From: Luteolibacter sp.
Lineage (GTDB): Bacteria > Verrucomicrobiota > Verrucomicrobiia > Verrucomicrobiales > Akkermansiaceae
DNA length: 39,408 bases
Assembly (NCBI GenBank): GCA_030828305.1
Contig: JAURCU010000012.1
Coordinates: forward strand, 1-39,408
Direction of reading: 5' to 3'
Shown: one piece after another, positions 30,559-38,904 of the stretch
Position numbering within the stretch: position 1 is the stretch's first letter
Layout of the letters: the number at the start of each line of letters is the position of its first letter
Made by a program: the position numbers and the translations under genes
The notes under the pieces: model-generated
The model's input: only the letters and a program-made list of their open reading frames with translations
Told to the model about the DNA's origin: nothing
Database searches by the model: none

Positions 30559-33500
30559 TCACTGCATGGGGTGCTGCTTGAGCAGGTCCTCGACCTGATA
30601 GAAGAGTTGGCGATTCTTTGTAGCCTCGCGAACCTTGTTGACCAACTGGGCTTTGACCACCGGCGCCTTGTTGCCAAAGGAATTGCGCACGAAGGTCAGC
30701 ACGTCCGCAATTTCCTGGTCGCTGAGCATCTTGAAGGCGGGCATGGGAACGGCACCCGGATACACCTTTCCCTTCACCTCAATCGGGCCCATCAGGCCGT
30801 GGAGGGTGAGTTTGATCAGGCGTTCCTCGCTGCCAGTGATCCATTTGCTGCCGGCAATCGGCGGGAACTGAGCCGCAGGAAGACCGTTTCCATCGTCTTG
30901 GTGGCAGGTGCCACAGTGGCCTTCTTTGTGATAGACCTCCGCACCCCGAAGAAAGGATTTCTTGTCGTCTCCCTTGAGCTCGGTCTTGTAGGTGACCGTG
31001 GGCTCGCCTTCGATGGCCTTGCCCTCCAAGTGAGCTTTTGCAGCCTTGAAGGTGGTCTCTATGGTCTTGTCGATACCGACGGCCTCGGCCTTCATCAGCA
31101 CGGCCAATCCTTCGGACTTGCCGAGCCAGGAGGCCGCGACGATGGCTTCGAGGCGCACCCGGCCGTGAGCATCTCCGGCAGCCTCTTCGAGCAGTTTGGC
31201 CTGACTGGCAATGCGGTGGCCGTTGTAGCGCAGTGCGCGCACCGCGACGCAGCGAGCGCGGTGATCCTTGGCCTTGAGGAGTTTGAGCACAATTGCTTCA
31301 TCAATGCGGTCGATTCCCCAAGTCACCCAAAGGGCCTCACAAAGGTGGTGCTCGTAGTTGGCGTCCTTGGCATCCAATGAGGCGGTCCACTTCTTGATCG
31401 CTGAGACGACTTCGTTGTGATCGCGGCCGCGCAGTTCGCGCTTGCTGCGGTAGCGGGCACGGTATTCGGGTAGTTTCAGGTTCTCGAGCAGTTCGGCAAT
31501 GCTCGCGCCGGCCACCCGGGCCGGCTTGACCAGTGGACGAGCGGGGTAGGTGACGCGGTAGATGCGCCCGTGGGCGTGGTCGCGGTTGGGGTCGCGCGCG
31601 TTGTGCTGCATGTGACCGATCAGCGGGTTGTGCCAGTCCACCACGTAGAGCGAGCCGTCCGGCGCAAACTCCATGTCCACGGGGCGGAAGTTTCCTTCAT
31701 TGCTCTTGATGAGATCTTGGCGAAACTTGCTTTTGAATCCGGTGCCCTCGTCTTGCATGGTATGCTGCTTGGTGCCGAGAAAACCGATGGTGTTGTTGAT
31801 CAGGATGTCGCCCTGGACTTCATCGGGGAAGTGGCGGCTGGAGACAAACTCGAGGCCTGAAGTCGGGCGCACGCGCACCTCCAGCAGGTTGGGCGGATTG
31901 GGGGCGAAGTTGCCGTAGCCGACATTGATGGAGCCGGGTAGCATCCAGCGCATGTCGGGGCCGGAGGTGTCGGCGAAGAAGTCCTGACCCCAATCATCGA
32001 ATGCGATGCCCCAGGGGTTTGGGATTTCGAGACGCGCGACACGTTCGAGGTGGCGGCGTGCCGGATTATAGCGCCAGAAGCCACCGTTGAAGCTACGCTC
32101 GGGTCCGTAGGCGGTTTCCACGTGGCTGTGCAGAAAGACACCCTCACCCATGAGGAAGGCGCCCGACGGGTCGGCGCAGAAGGCGGAAATGGCATGATGC
32201 GTGTCGTGATCGTCGAAGCCGCTCATCACCACTTCGCGGACGTCGGCCTTGTCGTCGCCATTGGTGTCGGCCAGCAACATCAGGCGGTAGCCTTGAGAGA
32301 CATAAACCCCATCTTGCGAGAACTCGAAGCCCATGGGCAAGTGGAGTTTGTCGGCGAAGACCGTCTGCTTATCGGCCATGCCGTCGCCATTGGTGTCCTC
32401 GAGGATGAGCAGCTTGTCGTCGGGAAAGGGCCCGCCGGGTACGTAATGCGGATAGCTCGGCATGGTGGCCACCCATAGGCGGCCCTTGTTATCGAAGGAG
32501 AGTTGCACCGGATTGGCGAGATCGGGGAAGCGGCTCTCATCGGCAAAGAGCTCAATCTTGTAGCCCTCGGGAACTTCAAGGGATTTGAGGACTTCACTGC
32601 CGGAGCGGAAGTCCAAGGCGCCATTCTTGCCACTGGGCTTGAAATTGGTTTTCACTACTGGCAATTCGCCGGTTTTGGCATCAGCTAAAGCGAGATCGAA
32701 GGGATTGCCGGCGAGTGCGGCCCAGATGGCCTGGTCGCGCACCTCCACCATCTTGGCAAGCTTTTCCAGCTCGAAGGGGTAGTTGTCGGGACCGTAGGGC
32801 TTGTGGCGACGACCAAAGACATGCACGCCATTGGGAATCTTGTGGTAGTTCAGCCACAGCCAGTTCTTGTCCATGACCGCCTTGTGGATCACGGCCCTCT
32901 TGTCTTGAGCGGACTTGCTCTTGCCAAAGAGACTGTCGGCAAGCAGTGGCGTCAGCTTGCGGTAACCGGCTTCGGTGAGAAGCGCGCCATCGCGGGTGAG
33001 GGGAGTCTTGTCCTCTGTGAACCATTGGCTGGTGGGGGCATACAGGTTGACGAAGGAAAGTTTGTTGGCCGCGGCGACTTGCTCCATGGCTTTGGTGTAG
33101 AGCGCGAGATTGGCGTTTTCGGCAACCCCGTCCGGAGTTGCGTAGAGTGCGGACAGGTTCTGGAAGGCGGTGGGCGAAACCAGAGCCAGCTGAGGCGCAG
33201 ACTTGCCGTTGTAATTCTGCTTGAGAGTGTGCTCGATGAAGCCGGTGAGTTCTTGCTTGAAGGCGTCCAGGCCGCCAGGGCCATTGAAGGACTCATTGTA
33301 GCCGAAGAAGGCGAGGATGATGTCGGCTTTCACTTCGTTTAGCCAGGCATCGGGGGTCTTTTCAAAACCATTGCCAACACTGCTGGTTCCCCATTTGTAT
33401 TTGGTGTTGGGTAGGGATAAAAACTTCTCTGCTCCCGGGAAAGCATAGGGGTTGTCACGGCCGGAATGGGGGCGGAAGCCGGGGGTGTTGCCCTCGTCGC

Positions 33501-33696
33501 AGAGGTTGCGGATGGTCAATTGATGATGCGGGTAGCGGAGATGAAGCTCGGTCTCGAAGTGACCGTAGTTCATCATGCGTGAGCCGAGGCCGTTGCCGAC
33601 CAGCGTGATGCGACTACCTTTTTCCAGGGTCAGTTCGGCATGGGTGCTGCCGATGAGCAACAGCGAGGCGAGGAGGGTGGATAGTCGTATGTGCAT
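30559..33696 (-). CDS. SGNH-like / PVC membrane-bound dehydrogenase / HEAT / cytochrome c fusion
   Basis: A 1045-aa exported protein. A signal peptide covers about 1-20. An SGNH-hydrolase-like domain spans about 28-255. A PVC-type dehydrogenase beta-propeller spans about 370-720, with VPEGYKIELFADESRFPDLANP and LWVATMPSYPHYVPGG. Helical HEAT-like repeats follow at about 740-890, then a class I cytochrome c with heme site CGTCH at 928-932 and axial Met985 in VPMPAF. This is the classic PVC heme-binding dehydrogenase layout, expected to oxidise a sugar-like substrate in the periplasm. In the SGNH part the nucleophile block reads VGNGLGSR instead of GDS, and the His of the last block is replaced by Leu (DGALLTEAG), so that domain seems catalytically dead. 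Divergent from a sulfatase. Confidence 0.92.
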   Translation of the reverse strand: MHIRLSTLLASLLLIGSTHAELTLEKGSRITLVGNGLGSRMMNYGHFETELHLRYPHHQLTIRNLCDEGNTPGFRPHSGRDNPYAFPGAEKFLSLPNTKYKWGTSSVGNGFEKTPDAWLNEVKADIILAFFGYNESFNGPGGLDAFKQELTGFIEHTLKQNYNGKSAPQLALVSPTAFQNLSALYATPDGVAENANLALYTKAMEQVAAANKLSFVNLYAPTSQWFTEDKTPLTRDGALLTEAGYRKLTPLLADSLFGKSKSAQDKRAVIHKAVMDKNWLWLNYHKIPNGVHVFGRRHKPYGPDNYPFELEKLAKMVEVRDQAIWAALAGNPFDLALADAKTGELPVVKTNFKPSGKNGALDFRSGSEVLKSLEVPEGYKIELFADESRFPDLANPVQLSFDNKGRLWVATMPSYPHYVPGGPFPDDKLLILEDTNGDGMADKQTVFADKLHLPMGFEFSQDGVYVSQGYRLMLLADTNGDDKADVREVVMSGFDDHDTHHAISAFCADPSGAFLMGEGVFLHSHVETAYGPERSFNGGFWRYNPARRHLERVARLEIPNPWGIAFDDWGQDFFADTSGPDMRWMLPGSINVGYGNFAPNPPNLLEVRVRPTSGLEFVSSRHFPDEVQGDILINNTIGFLGTKQHTMQDEGTGFKSKFRQDLIKSNEGNFRPVDMEFAPDGSLYVVDWHNPLIGHMQHNARDPNRDHAHGRIYRVTYPARPLVKPARVAGASIAELLENLKLPEYRARYRSKRELRGRDHNEVVSAIKKWTASLDAKDANYEHHLCEALWVTWGIDRIDEAIVLKLLKAKDHRARCVAVRALRYNGHRIASQAKLLEEAAGDAHGRVRLEAIVAASWLGKSEGLAVLMKAEAVGIDKTIETTFKAAKAHLEGKAIEGEPTVTYKTELKGDDKKSFLRGAEVYHKEGHCGTCHQDDGNGLPAAQFPPIAGSKWITGSEERLIKLTLHGLMGPIEVKGKVYPGAVPMPAFKMLSDQEIADVLTFVRNSFGNKAPVVKAQLVNKVREATKNRQLFYQVEDLLKQHPMQ

Positions 33697-33869
33697 GGCG
33701 TTTGAACGGGGGCACAGGTCAATCCCATATACTCCTACGCATCACAAGCAGAGAATCTTGTGGCCCGATGACCAGATTGACGCAAATCTTTGTTCTGCTC
33801 GGGAGTAGCGACAGCCCTTCGATCCCTTGGGCTTGGCAAGGGTGGAGAGTTATGGTCAGTATCCTTGCC

Positions 33870-35324
33870 ATGATTCGGATCCATGCTTTTCTGATGTTTG
33901 GCCTGCTTTTTTCGGCGCCGGGTGTTGCCGCTGAGAAACCCAACATCGTTCTCCTGCTGGCCGACGACCTGGGTTACGGCGAATTGGGCTGCCTCAACCC
34001 CGAGGGCAAGATTGCGACGCCTCAACTTGATCAACTGGCCAAGCAAGGGATGGTTTTCACCGACGGCCATTCCGGCTCCTCGGTCTGCACGCCCACCCGC
34101 TACGGGCTTCTCACCGGCCGCTACGCCTGGCGCACCCGCTTGCAGAATGGAGTGCTGACGGGTGGTGAATCGCTCATCGCCAAGGAAAGGCTGACCCTGC
34201 CCGAGTTGCTCAAGGGCCAAGGCTATCACACCTGCATCGTGGGCAAGTGGCACTTGGGCATGCTCTTTGACGGCAAGAAGAACTCGGGAAGCAAGGTGCC
34301 GGTTGGAGCCAAGGTGACCCACGGGCCCATCGACTTCGGTGGCTTCGACGAGTTCCACGGTTTCCACCACGCCGGCCAGATGTACCTGTGGATCGACAAC
34401 GATCAGATCACCCGCCACATCCAGCACGTGGACATGCTGCCGGATCTGACCAAGGCGGCTGTCGACTACATTGCCTCGCGCAAGGGCAAGGAGCAACCCT
34501 TCTTCCTTTATGTGCCGTGGAACTCGCCGCACTCGCCAGTGGTGCCCAACGAGAAGTGGAAGGGCAGGAGCGGCATCAACGCCCATGCCGACTTCGTGAT
34601 GCAGACCGATGACAGTTGCGGACAGGTGATCGAAGCTTTGGAGGCAAATGATTTTGGCGAAAACACCATCGTCATTTTCTCGAGTGACAACGGCACTTCT
34701 CCCCAAACTTCGGGCCGTGATCAGTTGCTCAATGCCGGCCATCATCCGAGTGGCAAGTTGCGCGGCATGAAGGCCGATTTCTGGGATGGCGGCCACCGCG
34801 TGCCCTTCATCTTGCGTTGGCCGGGCAAGGTGAAAGCAGGCACCACGAACAATGATTTGGTCTGCCTCAACGACATCTATGCCACCATGGCTGACGTGCT
34901 GGGAGTGGACTATCCCGAGACCGAAGGCGTCGATTCGGTTTCATTTCTGCCGACCCTTTTGGGCAAATCCGAAGAGCCTGCCCGCAAAGATGTGATCAGC
35001 GCCTCCATTTCGGGCATGTTCGCCATTCGCCAGGGTCATTGGAAGCTGCTTTGCGGTCCGGGTTCTGGGGGGTGGGGTGATCCCAAGCCGGCCGAGGCAC
35101 TCAGGCAAGGTGAGCCAGTCATCCAGCTCTACCACATGAAGAAGGACATTGGGGAGAAGCACAATGTGCAGGCCGAGTTTCCTGACAAGGTCAGGGAATT
35201 GCGGGCGCTTTTGGAAAAGCAGATTGCCGATGGTCGCAGCACCCCGGGCCCCAGGCAAAAGAACGATGCCGAGGTGGTGATCGACAAGATGGCCAAGGCT
35301 AGCAAGGCCAAGAAGGCCAAATGA
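33870..35324 (+). CDS. Sulfatase, formylglycine type (arylsulfatase-like)
   Basis: A 484-aa secreted hydrolase of sulfate esters. The signal peptide is about 1-21 (LLFSAPGVAAEK). Metal ligands Asp32 and Asp33 lie in LLADDLGYGELG. The catalytic Cys73 is in VCTPTRYGLLTGR, a full CxPxR motif that an FGE enzyme converts to formylglycine. KWHLG, NSPHSP and SSDNGTSPQT carry the remaining metal and sulfate contacts. It ends in a Lys/Ala-rich tail. The frame is open to 33702 but the ATG at 33870 gives a proper signal peptide. It diverges from the dehydrogenase-cytochrome gene with 173 bases between starts. The natural substrate is unknown, probably a sulfated glycan. Confidence 0.93.
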   Translation: MIRIHAFLMFGLLFSAPGVAAEKPNIVLLLADDLGYGELGCLNPEGKIATPQLDQLAKQGMVFTDGHSGSSVCTPTRYGLLTGRYAWRTRLQNGVLTGGESLIAKERLTLPELLKGQGYHTCIVGKWHLGMLFDGKKNSGSKVPVGAKVTHGPIDFGGFDEFHGFHHAGQMYLWIDNDQITRHIQHVDMLPDLTKAAVDYIASRKGKEQPFFLYVPWNSPHSPVVPNEKWKGRSGINAHADFVMQTDDSCGQVIEALEANDFGENTIVIFSSDNGTSPQTSGRDQLLNAGHHPSGKLRGMKADFWDGGHRVPFILRWPGKVKAGTTNNDLVCLNDIYATMADVLGVDYPETEGVDSVSFLPTLLGKSEEPARKDVISASISGMFAIRQGHWKLLCGPGSGGWGDPKPAEALRQGEPVIQLYHMKKDIGEKHNVQAEFPDKVRELRALLEKQIADGRSTPGPRQKNDAEVVIDKMAKASKAKKAK

Positions 35325-35372
35325 GCTTCACGGCTTGATTGCAGGCCGCTCAGGGCATTAAGTGGCAGCCGC

Positions 35373-36140
35373 TTGACCGCTCATCAAAAAGCCGAAGCTC
35401 TCCGCCAGCGCAAGGGTGGACGCCGAATTGCCGCGCTCACCGCCGACGATTATCCGACGGCGCGCCTGCTTGATGAAGCCGGCGTCGACCTGCTCTTGGT
35501 GGGTGACTCGCTGGGCATGGTGGTGCTCGGCTTTGAGGACACCACGCATGTCACCCTCGACCACATGATCCATCACGTCGCAGCCGTGGCCCGTGCCAAA
35601 CCCAAGGCGCTCATTGTCGGTGACCTGCCCATTCACACTTATGACAATCCCGAACAGGCGCTCGAATCCGCCAAAGCTCTCGTCGCTGCCGGAGCTGAAG
35701 CGGTGAAGCTCGAAGGGGGTGTGCGCCAGGCGGGCAAAGTGAGGGCCATTGTCGACGCAGGTATTCCGGTGGTCGGCCACTTGGGTATGCTGCCCCAACG
35801 CGTGATTGAGGAAGGCGGCTACAAGAAGAAAGGCAAGACGCCTGAGCAGGTGGATGACATTCGCGAGGGGGCTGGCGCACTCAGTGATGCAGGAGTTTGT
35901 GCCATCGTCTTTGAATCCATCATCAAGGATACGGCCGACTCTATTTCCAAAGAGCTCTCGGTGCCGACCATCGGCATCGGTTGCGGTGAGAACAGCTGTG
36001 ACGGCGAAGTGGCCGTGGTCACCGACCTGCTCGGCTCCTATCCTTGGTTTGTGCCGCCCTTTGCCAAGCCCGAAGCCAACCTGGCATCCGCCACACGAGA
36101 AGCGGCGCATGCCTATGTGAAGAGGGTTGCGGGAGCGTGA
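35373..36140 (+). CDS. panB: 3-methyl-2-oxobutanoate hydroxymethyltransferase (TTG start)
   Basis: The first committed enzyme of pantothenate synthesis, 255 aa, slightly short for the family (about 260-270) because the N-terminus begins close to the conserved core. Magnesium ligands Asp45 (LLVGDSLGMV) and Asp84 (IVGDLPIHTY) are present, as are Lys112 and Glu114 (VKLEGG) and GHLGMLPQ. The only reasonable start is a TTG at 35373: no ATG or GTG lies in frame nearby upstream. It follows the sulfatase by 48 bases but is unlikely to be functionally linked to it. Confidence 0.95.
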   Translation: MTAHQKAEALRQRKGGRRIAALTADDYPTARLLDEAGVDLLLVGDSLGMVVLGFEDTTHVTLDHMIHHVAAVARAKPKALIVGDLPIHTYDNPEQALESAKALVAAGAEAVKLEGGVRQAGKVRAIVDAGIPVVGHLGMLPQRVIEEGGYKKKGKTPEQVDDIREGAGALSDAGVCAIVFESIIKDTADSISKELSVPTIGIGCGENSCDGEVAVVTDLLGSYPWFVPPFAKPEANLASATREAAHAYVKRVAGA

Positions 36141-36156
36141 GCGTTCATCGATTTGA

Positions 36157-36438
36157 CCGTTCGAGCTCGATGAGTCCGGCGCCTATGCGCGCAACTGCCT
36201 ACTCGCCCGCCGCATGGCCGAGCGCGGCGTGCGCTTCAACCAGCTCTTGTATCGCGTTTGGGACCACCACTCCAAAGTGCCCGACAACTACGGTCGCGAT
36301 CACCATCCGCGTTGCTTCTCGGGCTGGCTGGCCGGCGGCGGCATCAACCACGAACGCCTGTCTTTCCCCTTCCAGGGTCTGGATCAACGCCTCACCGGCG
36401 TGAATCAATGTAAGGTCATCAGGGACTTCCCGACATGA
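36157..36438 (+). pseudogene. DUF1501 pseudogene, collapsed by internal deletions
   Basis: The frame from 36157 to the TGA at 36436-36438 reads as three separate pieces of a DUF1501 protein joined in frame. The first is ESGAYARNCLLARRMAERGV with RFNQLLYRVWDHHSKVP. The second is DNYGRDHHPRCFSGWLAGGG. The third is the C-terminal RLSFPFQGLDQRLTGV with VIRD. In intact DUF1501 proteins the first and second are about 60 residues apart and the second and third about 30-40; both intervals are missing, as is the N-terminal 250-300 residues. DUF1501 genes in PVC bacteria usually pair with a DUF1549/DUF1553 cytochrome gene, which is absent here. Confidence 0.75.
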
Positions 36439-37464
36439 TCACTTCTCCGGATGCTGCAACTCCTTAAAGGGGATGCTATGGCGGAGGTGGATTTCGCCCT
36501 CGCCGTTGAGGATCTCCAGATGGAGCGTGGCCTTTTCCCAGTCGATGACGATGCCACCGAAGTTGAGGGTATTGATGAGCGACTGGCCGATCTGAAGCTG
36601 ATCGGGCTGTGCCTTGCCGGCGTGGGGGTGAACCTGGTCCAGGCCACTCGCGGTGATGTCGTAGAGCGGGTAGGAGGTGCCAGCAGTCTTGTAGATTTCG
36701 CCGAAGTGCATGTCGCCGCTGATGAAGACTACACCATCGGCCCTGGTGCTCTCAATGAGATCGAAGAGGCGTTTCTTTTCGCTGGGGTGGTGGCCCCACA
36801 TCTCCCATTTCTCGCCGTTGGCGTTGAGTTTGACCACCTGCACACCTGAGCAGATCACGCGCACATCCGCCGGGCGCTCGAGCACTTCTTCCAGCCAGGA
36901 CCACTGCGCCTTGCCGAGGTAGCTGTCTTTGGCCCCGGGGTTTTGCTTGTCGAGGAACCAGCGGCCATCGAGCAGGATCATCTGCACCTTGCGGCCCGGC
37001 TTGCCATACTCGACGCAGCGGTAAATGCCCTCGCGGTTCCAGAAAGGGGAGGTGGCCGGCACATCCCAGAACTTGCCGAAAGCGACCTTGGACAGGCCCT
37101 TGAGTGGGTAGTCCTTGTGGTGGTTGTCCATGCCGTAGTCGTGATCGTCCCAGATCGCGAGCTGGGGGCAGGCCGCTTTGAATTTTTGATAGCGGGGATT
37201 GGCGCCGAGTTGGCCATAGAGTTGCTCAAAGCGCTCGGGCTTGTCGTAGGTGTCGACGTAGATGTTGTCGCCAAGCCAGACGAAGAGGTCGGGCTTGTAG
37301 TCCATGATCTTGCCAAGAATTTCTGCCCCGGCCGGCTGTCTCAGGCAGGAGCCGAAGGCGATGCGACCGACGGCATGGTCCTCGTGCAACTCTGCGAGTT
37401 TGTTTTCTTCGGCAAAAACCAAGCCGGCCAAGCACAAGCCGATGAACAAGCAGGGGCGCATCAT
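36439..37464 (-). CDS. PhoD-like metallophosphatase, secreted
   Basis: A 341-aa protein with a signal peptide (about 1-18, ending VFAEE). The PhoD-like phosphatase motifs are in order: FGSCLRQPAG near 38-47, LFVWLGDNIYVDTYDK (metal-binding Asp), IWDDHDYGMDNHHKD, LDGRWFLD, and SGDMHFGEIYKT near the end. Family members are calcium/iron phosphodiesterases or phosphatases acting outside the cytoplasm. Its stop codon abuts the stop of the DUF1501 pseudogene. The SGNH hydrolase gene lies 27 bases upstream on the same strand, so they likely form a two-gene unit. Confidence 0.9.
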   Translation of the reverse strand: MMRPCLFIGLCLAGLVFAEENKLAELHEDHAVGRIAFGSCLRQPAGAEILGKIMDYKPDLFVWLGDNIYVDTYDKPERFEQLYGQLGANPRYQKFKAACPQLAIWDDHDYGMDNHHKDYPLKGLSKVAFGKFWDVPATSPFWNREGIYRCVEYGKPGRKVQMILLDGRWFLDKQNPGAKDSYLGKAQWSWLEEVLERPADVRVICSGVQVVKLNANGEKWEMWGHHPSEKKRLFDLIESTRADGVVFISGDMHFGEIYKTAGTSYPLYDITASGLDQVHPHAGKAQPDQLQIGQSLINTLNFGGIVIDWEKATLHLEILNGEGEIHLRHSIPFKELQHPEK

Positions 37465-37491
37465 TGTTGAAATGGATTGAGTTTGAATTGC

Positions 37492-38250
37492 CTAAATTCC
37501 TACTGCCCTTCGCCACACCTGACTCATCAGGGCATGACCGGCGGTGCTGGGGTGGATGCCATCCCAGAGCCAAAACTTGCCCGGAGCGGCTTTGCAGGCC
37601 TTGTCGAACTCGGTCTGGAAAGCAACAAAGGTCAGCTTCATGTCATCGGCGATTCTTTTGGCGACCACCGCATAGTCCGCTGCCGTCTTGCCCTCCCTGC
37701 TCTTGAAATTCTCGCGCGTGGTGAAGGGCTCGCAGATCACGATGCGGGTGTCTGCCTTGGCGGCAAGGGTGTCTTTGATGAGTTGGCGATAGCCCTCTTC
37801 GTAGTCGGCGATCGTTCCCTGGTAGTTGGCGCCGAAAGCGATGGTGTGCCAGATGTCGTTGATGCCGATCAGAATGCTGAGGATGTCGGGCTTGAGCTCG
37901 ATACAGTCCTTCTGCCAGCGCGCGGCCAGGTCGGGGATCTTGTTGCCGCTGATACCCCGGTTGTAGAATTGCAGGCCGAGCTCGGCGTTGTCGCCAAGGA
38001 TCTCTCCGGCGGCGTTGGCGGCATAACCCTTGCCCAAGGCGCCGCTGTCGTTGGCTTCGAGGATGTCCTTCTTGCGGCCTTCGTCGGTGATGGAGTCACC
38101 CTGGAAGAGAATCACGCTGCCTTTTTTGAGCTCCGTTTTGGTGGGGGCTTTGTCTTGTGCATGAGAGGTGCTGGTGCCGAGTGCGCCGAGAGCGGTGAAT
38201 GAGGCGGCTCCCTGCAGAAGGCTGCGTCGCGAGATTGAAGGCTGATCCAT
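37492..38250 (-). CDS. Tat-exported SGNH/GDSL hydrolase
   Basis: A 252-aa esterase-like enzyme. The N-terminus ISRRSLLQGAASFTALGALG is a clear twin-arginine signal. The catalytic set is complete: Ser53 in FQGDSITDEG, block III GINDIW, and Asp230/His233 in DGIHPSTAG. It therefore differs from the SGNH-like domain at the N-terminus of the big dehydrogenase, where these residues are lost. The likely role is deacetylation or de-esterification of a polysaccharide; the substrate is unknown. Leads a unit with the PhoD-like gene. Confidence 0.92.
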   Translation of the reverse strand: MDQPSISRRSLLQGAASFTALGALGTSTSHAQDKAPTKTELKKGSVILFQGDSITDEGRKKDILEANDSGALGKGYAANAAGEILGDNAELGLQFYNRGISGNKIPDLAARWQKDCIELKPDILSILIGINDIWHTIAFGANYQGTIADYEEGYRQLIKDTLAAKADTRIVICEPFTTRENFKSREGKTAADYAVVAKRIADDMKLTFVAFQTEFDKACKAAPGKFWLWDGIHPSTAGHALMSQVWRRAVGI

Positions 38251-38349
38251 GCCCCAGCTTGGCTTGAGCCGCCGCGCCAGGTCAATGCCCCGGCTTTTTT
38301 TCTAAGACAATTGCTCGGGATGTGTCACAGTGCGTGAAAGCTTCCGAAT

Positions 38350-38892
38350 ATGAAAATTCTACTGACGCTCGCCACCTGCGGCATCATTGCCGCCACCACT
38401 TCCACTCTCAAGGCCCGCGACCTTGATGTTGCCGATGTGAAGAAACAGGAAATTCGCTACGGCCAGATGGGCCCACGCGACACCATCGTCTTCTACACTT
38501 TTGGTGATCAGGACGCCGTTTTGCAGCTCAACATCAAGCACGCCGAGGGCAAGTTCAGCGTCTCGGGCAAGATGCAGCTTTTCAAGGAAGGCACCGGTGC
38601 TGATGGCATGGGCAAGTGGATCAACAACCAGCACTCCTGCGGCTTGTTTCCCGATGTGCCCAAGCCGACTACGGTGGCACTGCCGGCCGAGGCCTGCATG
38701 GTAATGGAAAGCAAGTTAGTAGGAGTCAAAGCCGGCGGCGGTGGCCGGGTTGAGTTGGATCCTGCTCAAGCGCCCAAGTTCGAGGATTATGCGCTCAAGA
38801 TCCAAGTCAGTGAGCTCAAGATGGAGGGCTTTCGCTTGAAGAGTTTCACCACGGATACCGGCGCCTTTGTCAAACTTGGCCCTGCGAGCTGA
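38350..38892 (+). CDS. Exported protein of unknown function
   Basis: A 180-aa protein with a signal peptide (MKILLTLATCGIIAATTSTLKA) and a soluble beta-rich mature part, for example TIVFYTFGDQDAVLQLNIKHAEGKFSVSGKMQLF and YALKIQVSELKMEGFRL. Three cysteines lie at residue 10 (inside the signal), in HSCGLF and in AEACMV; the last two could form a disulfide. I do not recognise the family. It stands alone, divergent from the Tat-exported hydrolase, with about 100 bases between the starts. Confidence 0.7.
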   Translation: MKILLTLATCGIIAATTSTLKARDLDVADVKKQEIRYGQMGPRDTIVFYTFGDQDAVLQLNIKHAEGKFSVSGKMQLFKEGTGADGMGKWINNQHSCGLFPDVPKPTTVALPAEACMVMESKLVGVKAGGGGRVELDPAQAPKFEDYALKIQVSELKMEGFRLKSFTTDTGAFVKLGPAS

Positions 38893-38904
38893 GGGGCAAC
38901 GTTC

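Noticed and set aside
33702-33733. Sigma-70 promoter for the sulfatase (TTGAAC ... TATACT)
   Set aside because: The two boxes are 20 bases apart, too wide for a normal promoter.
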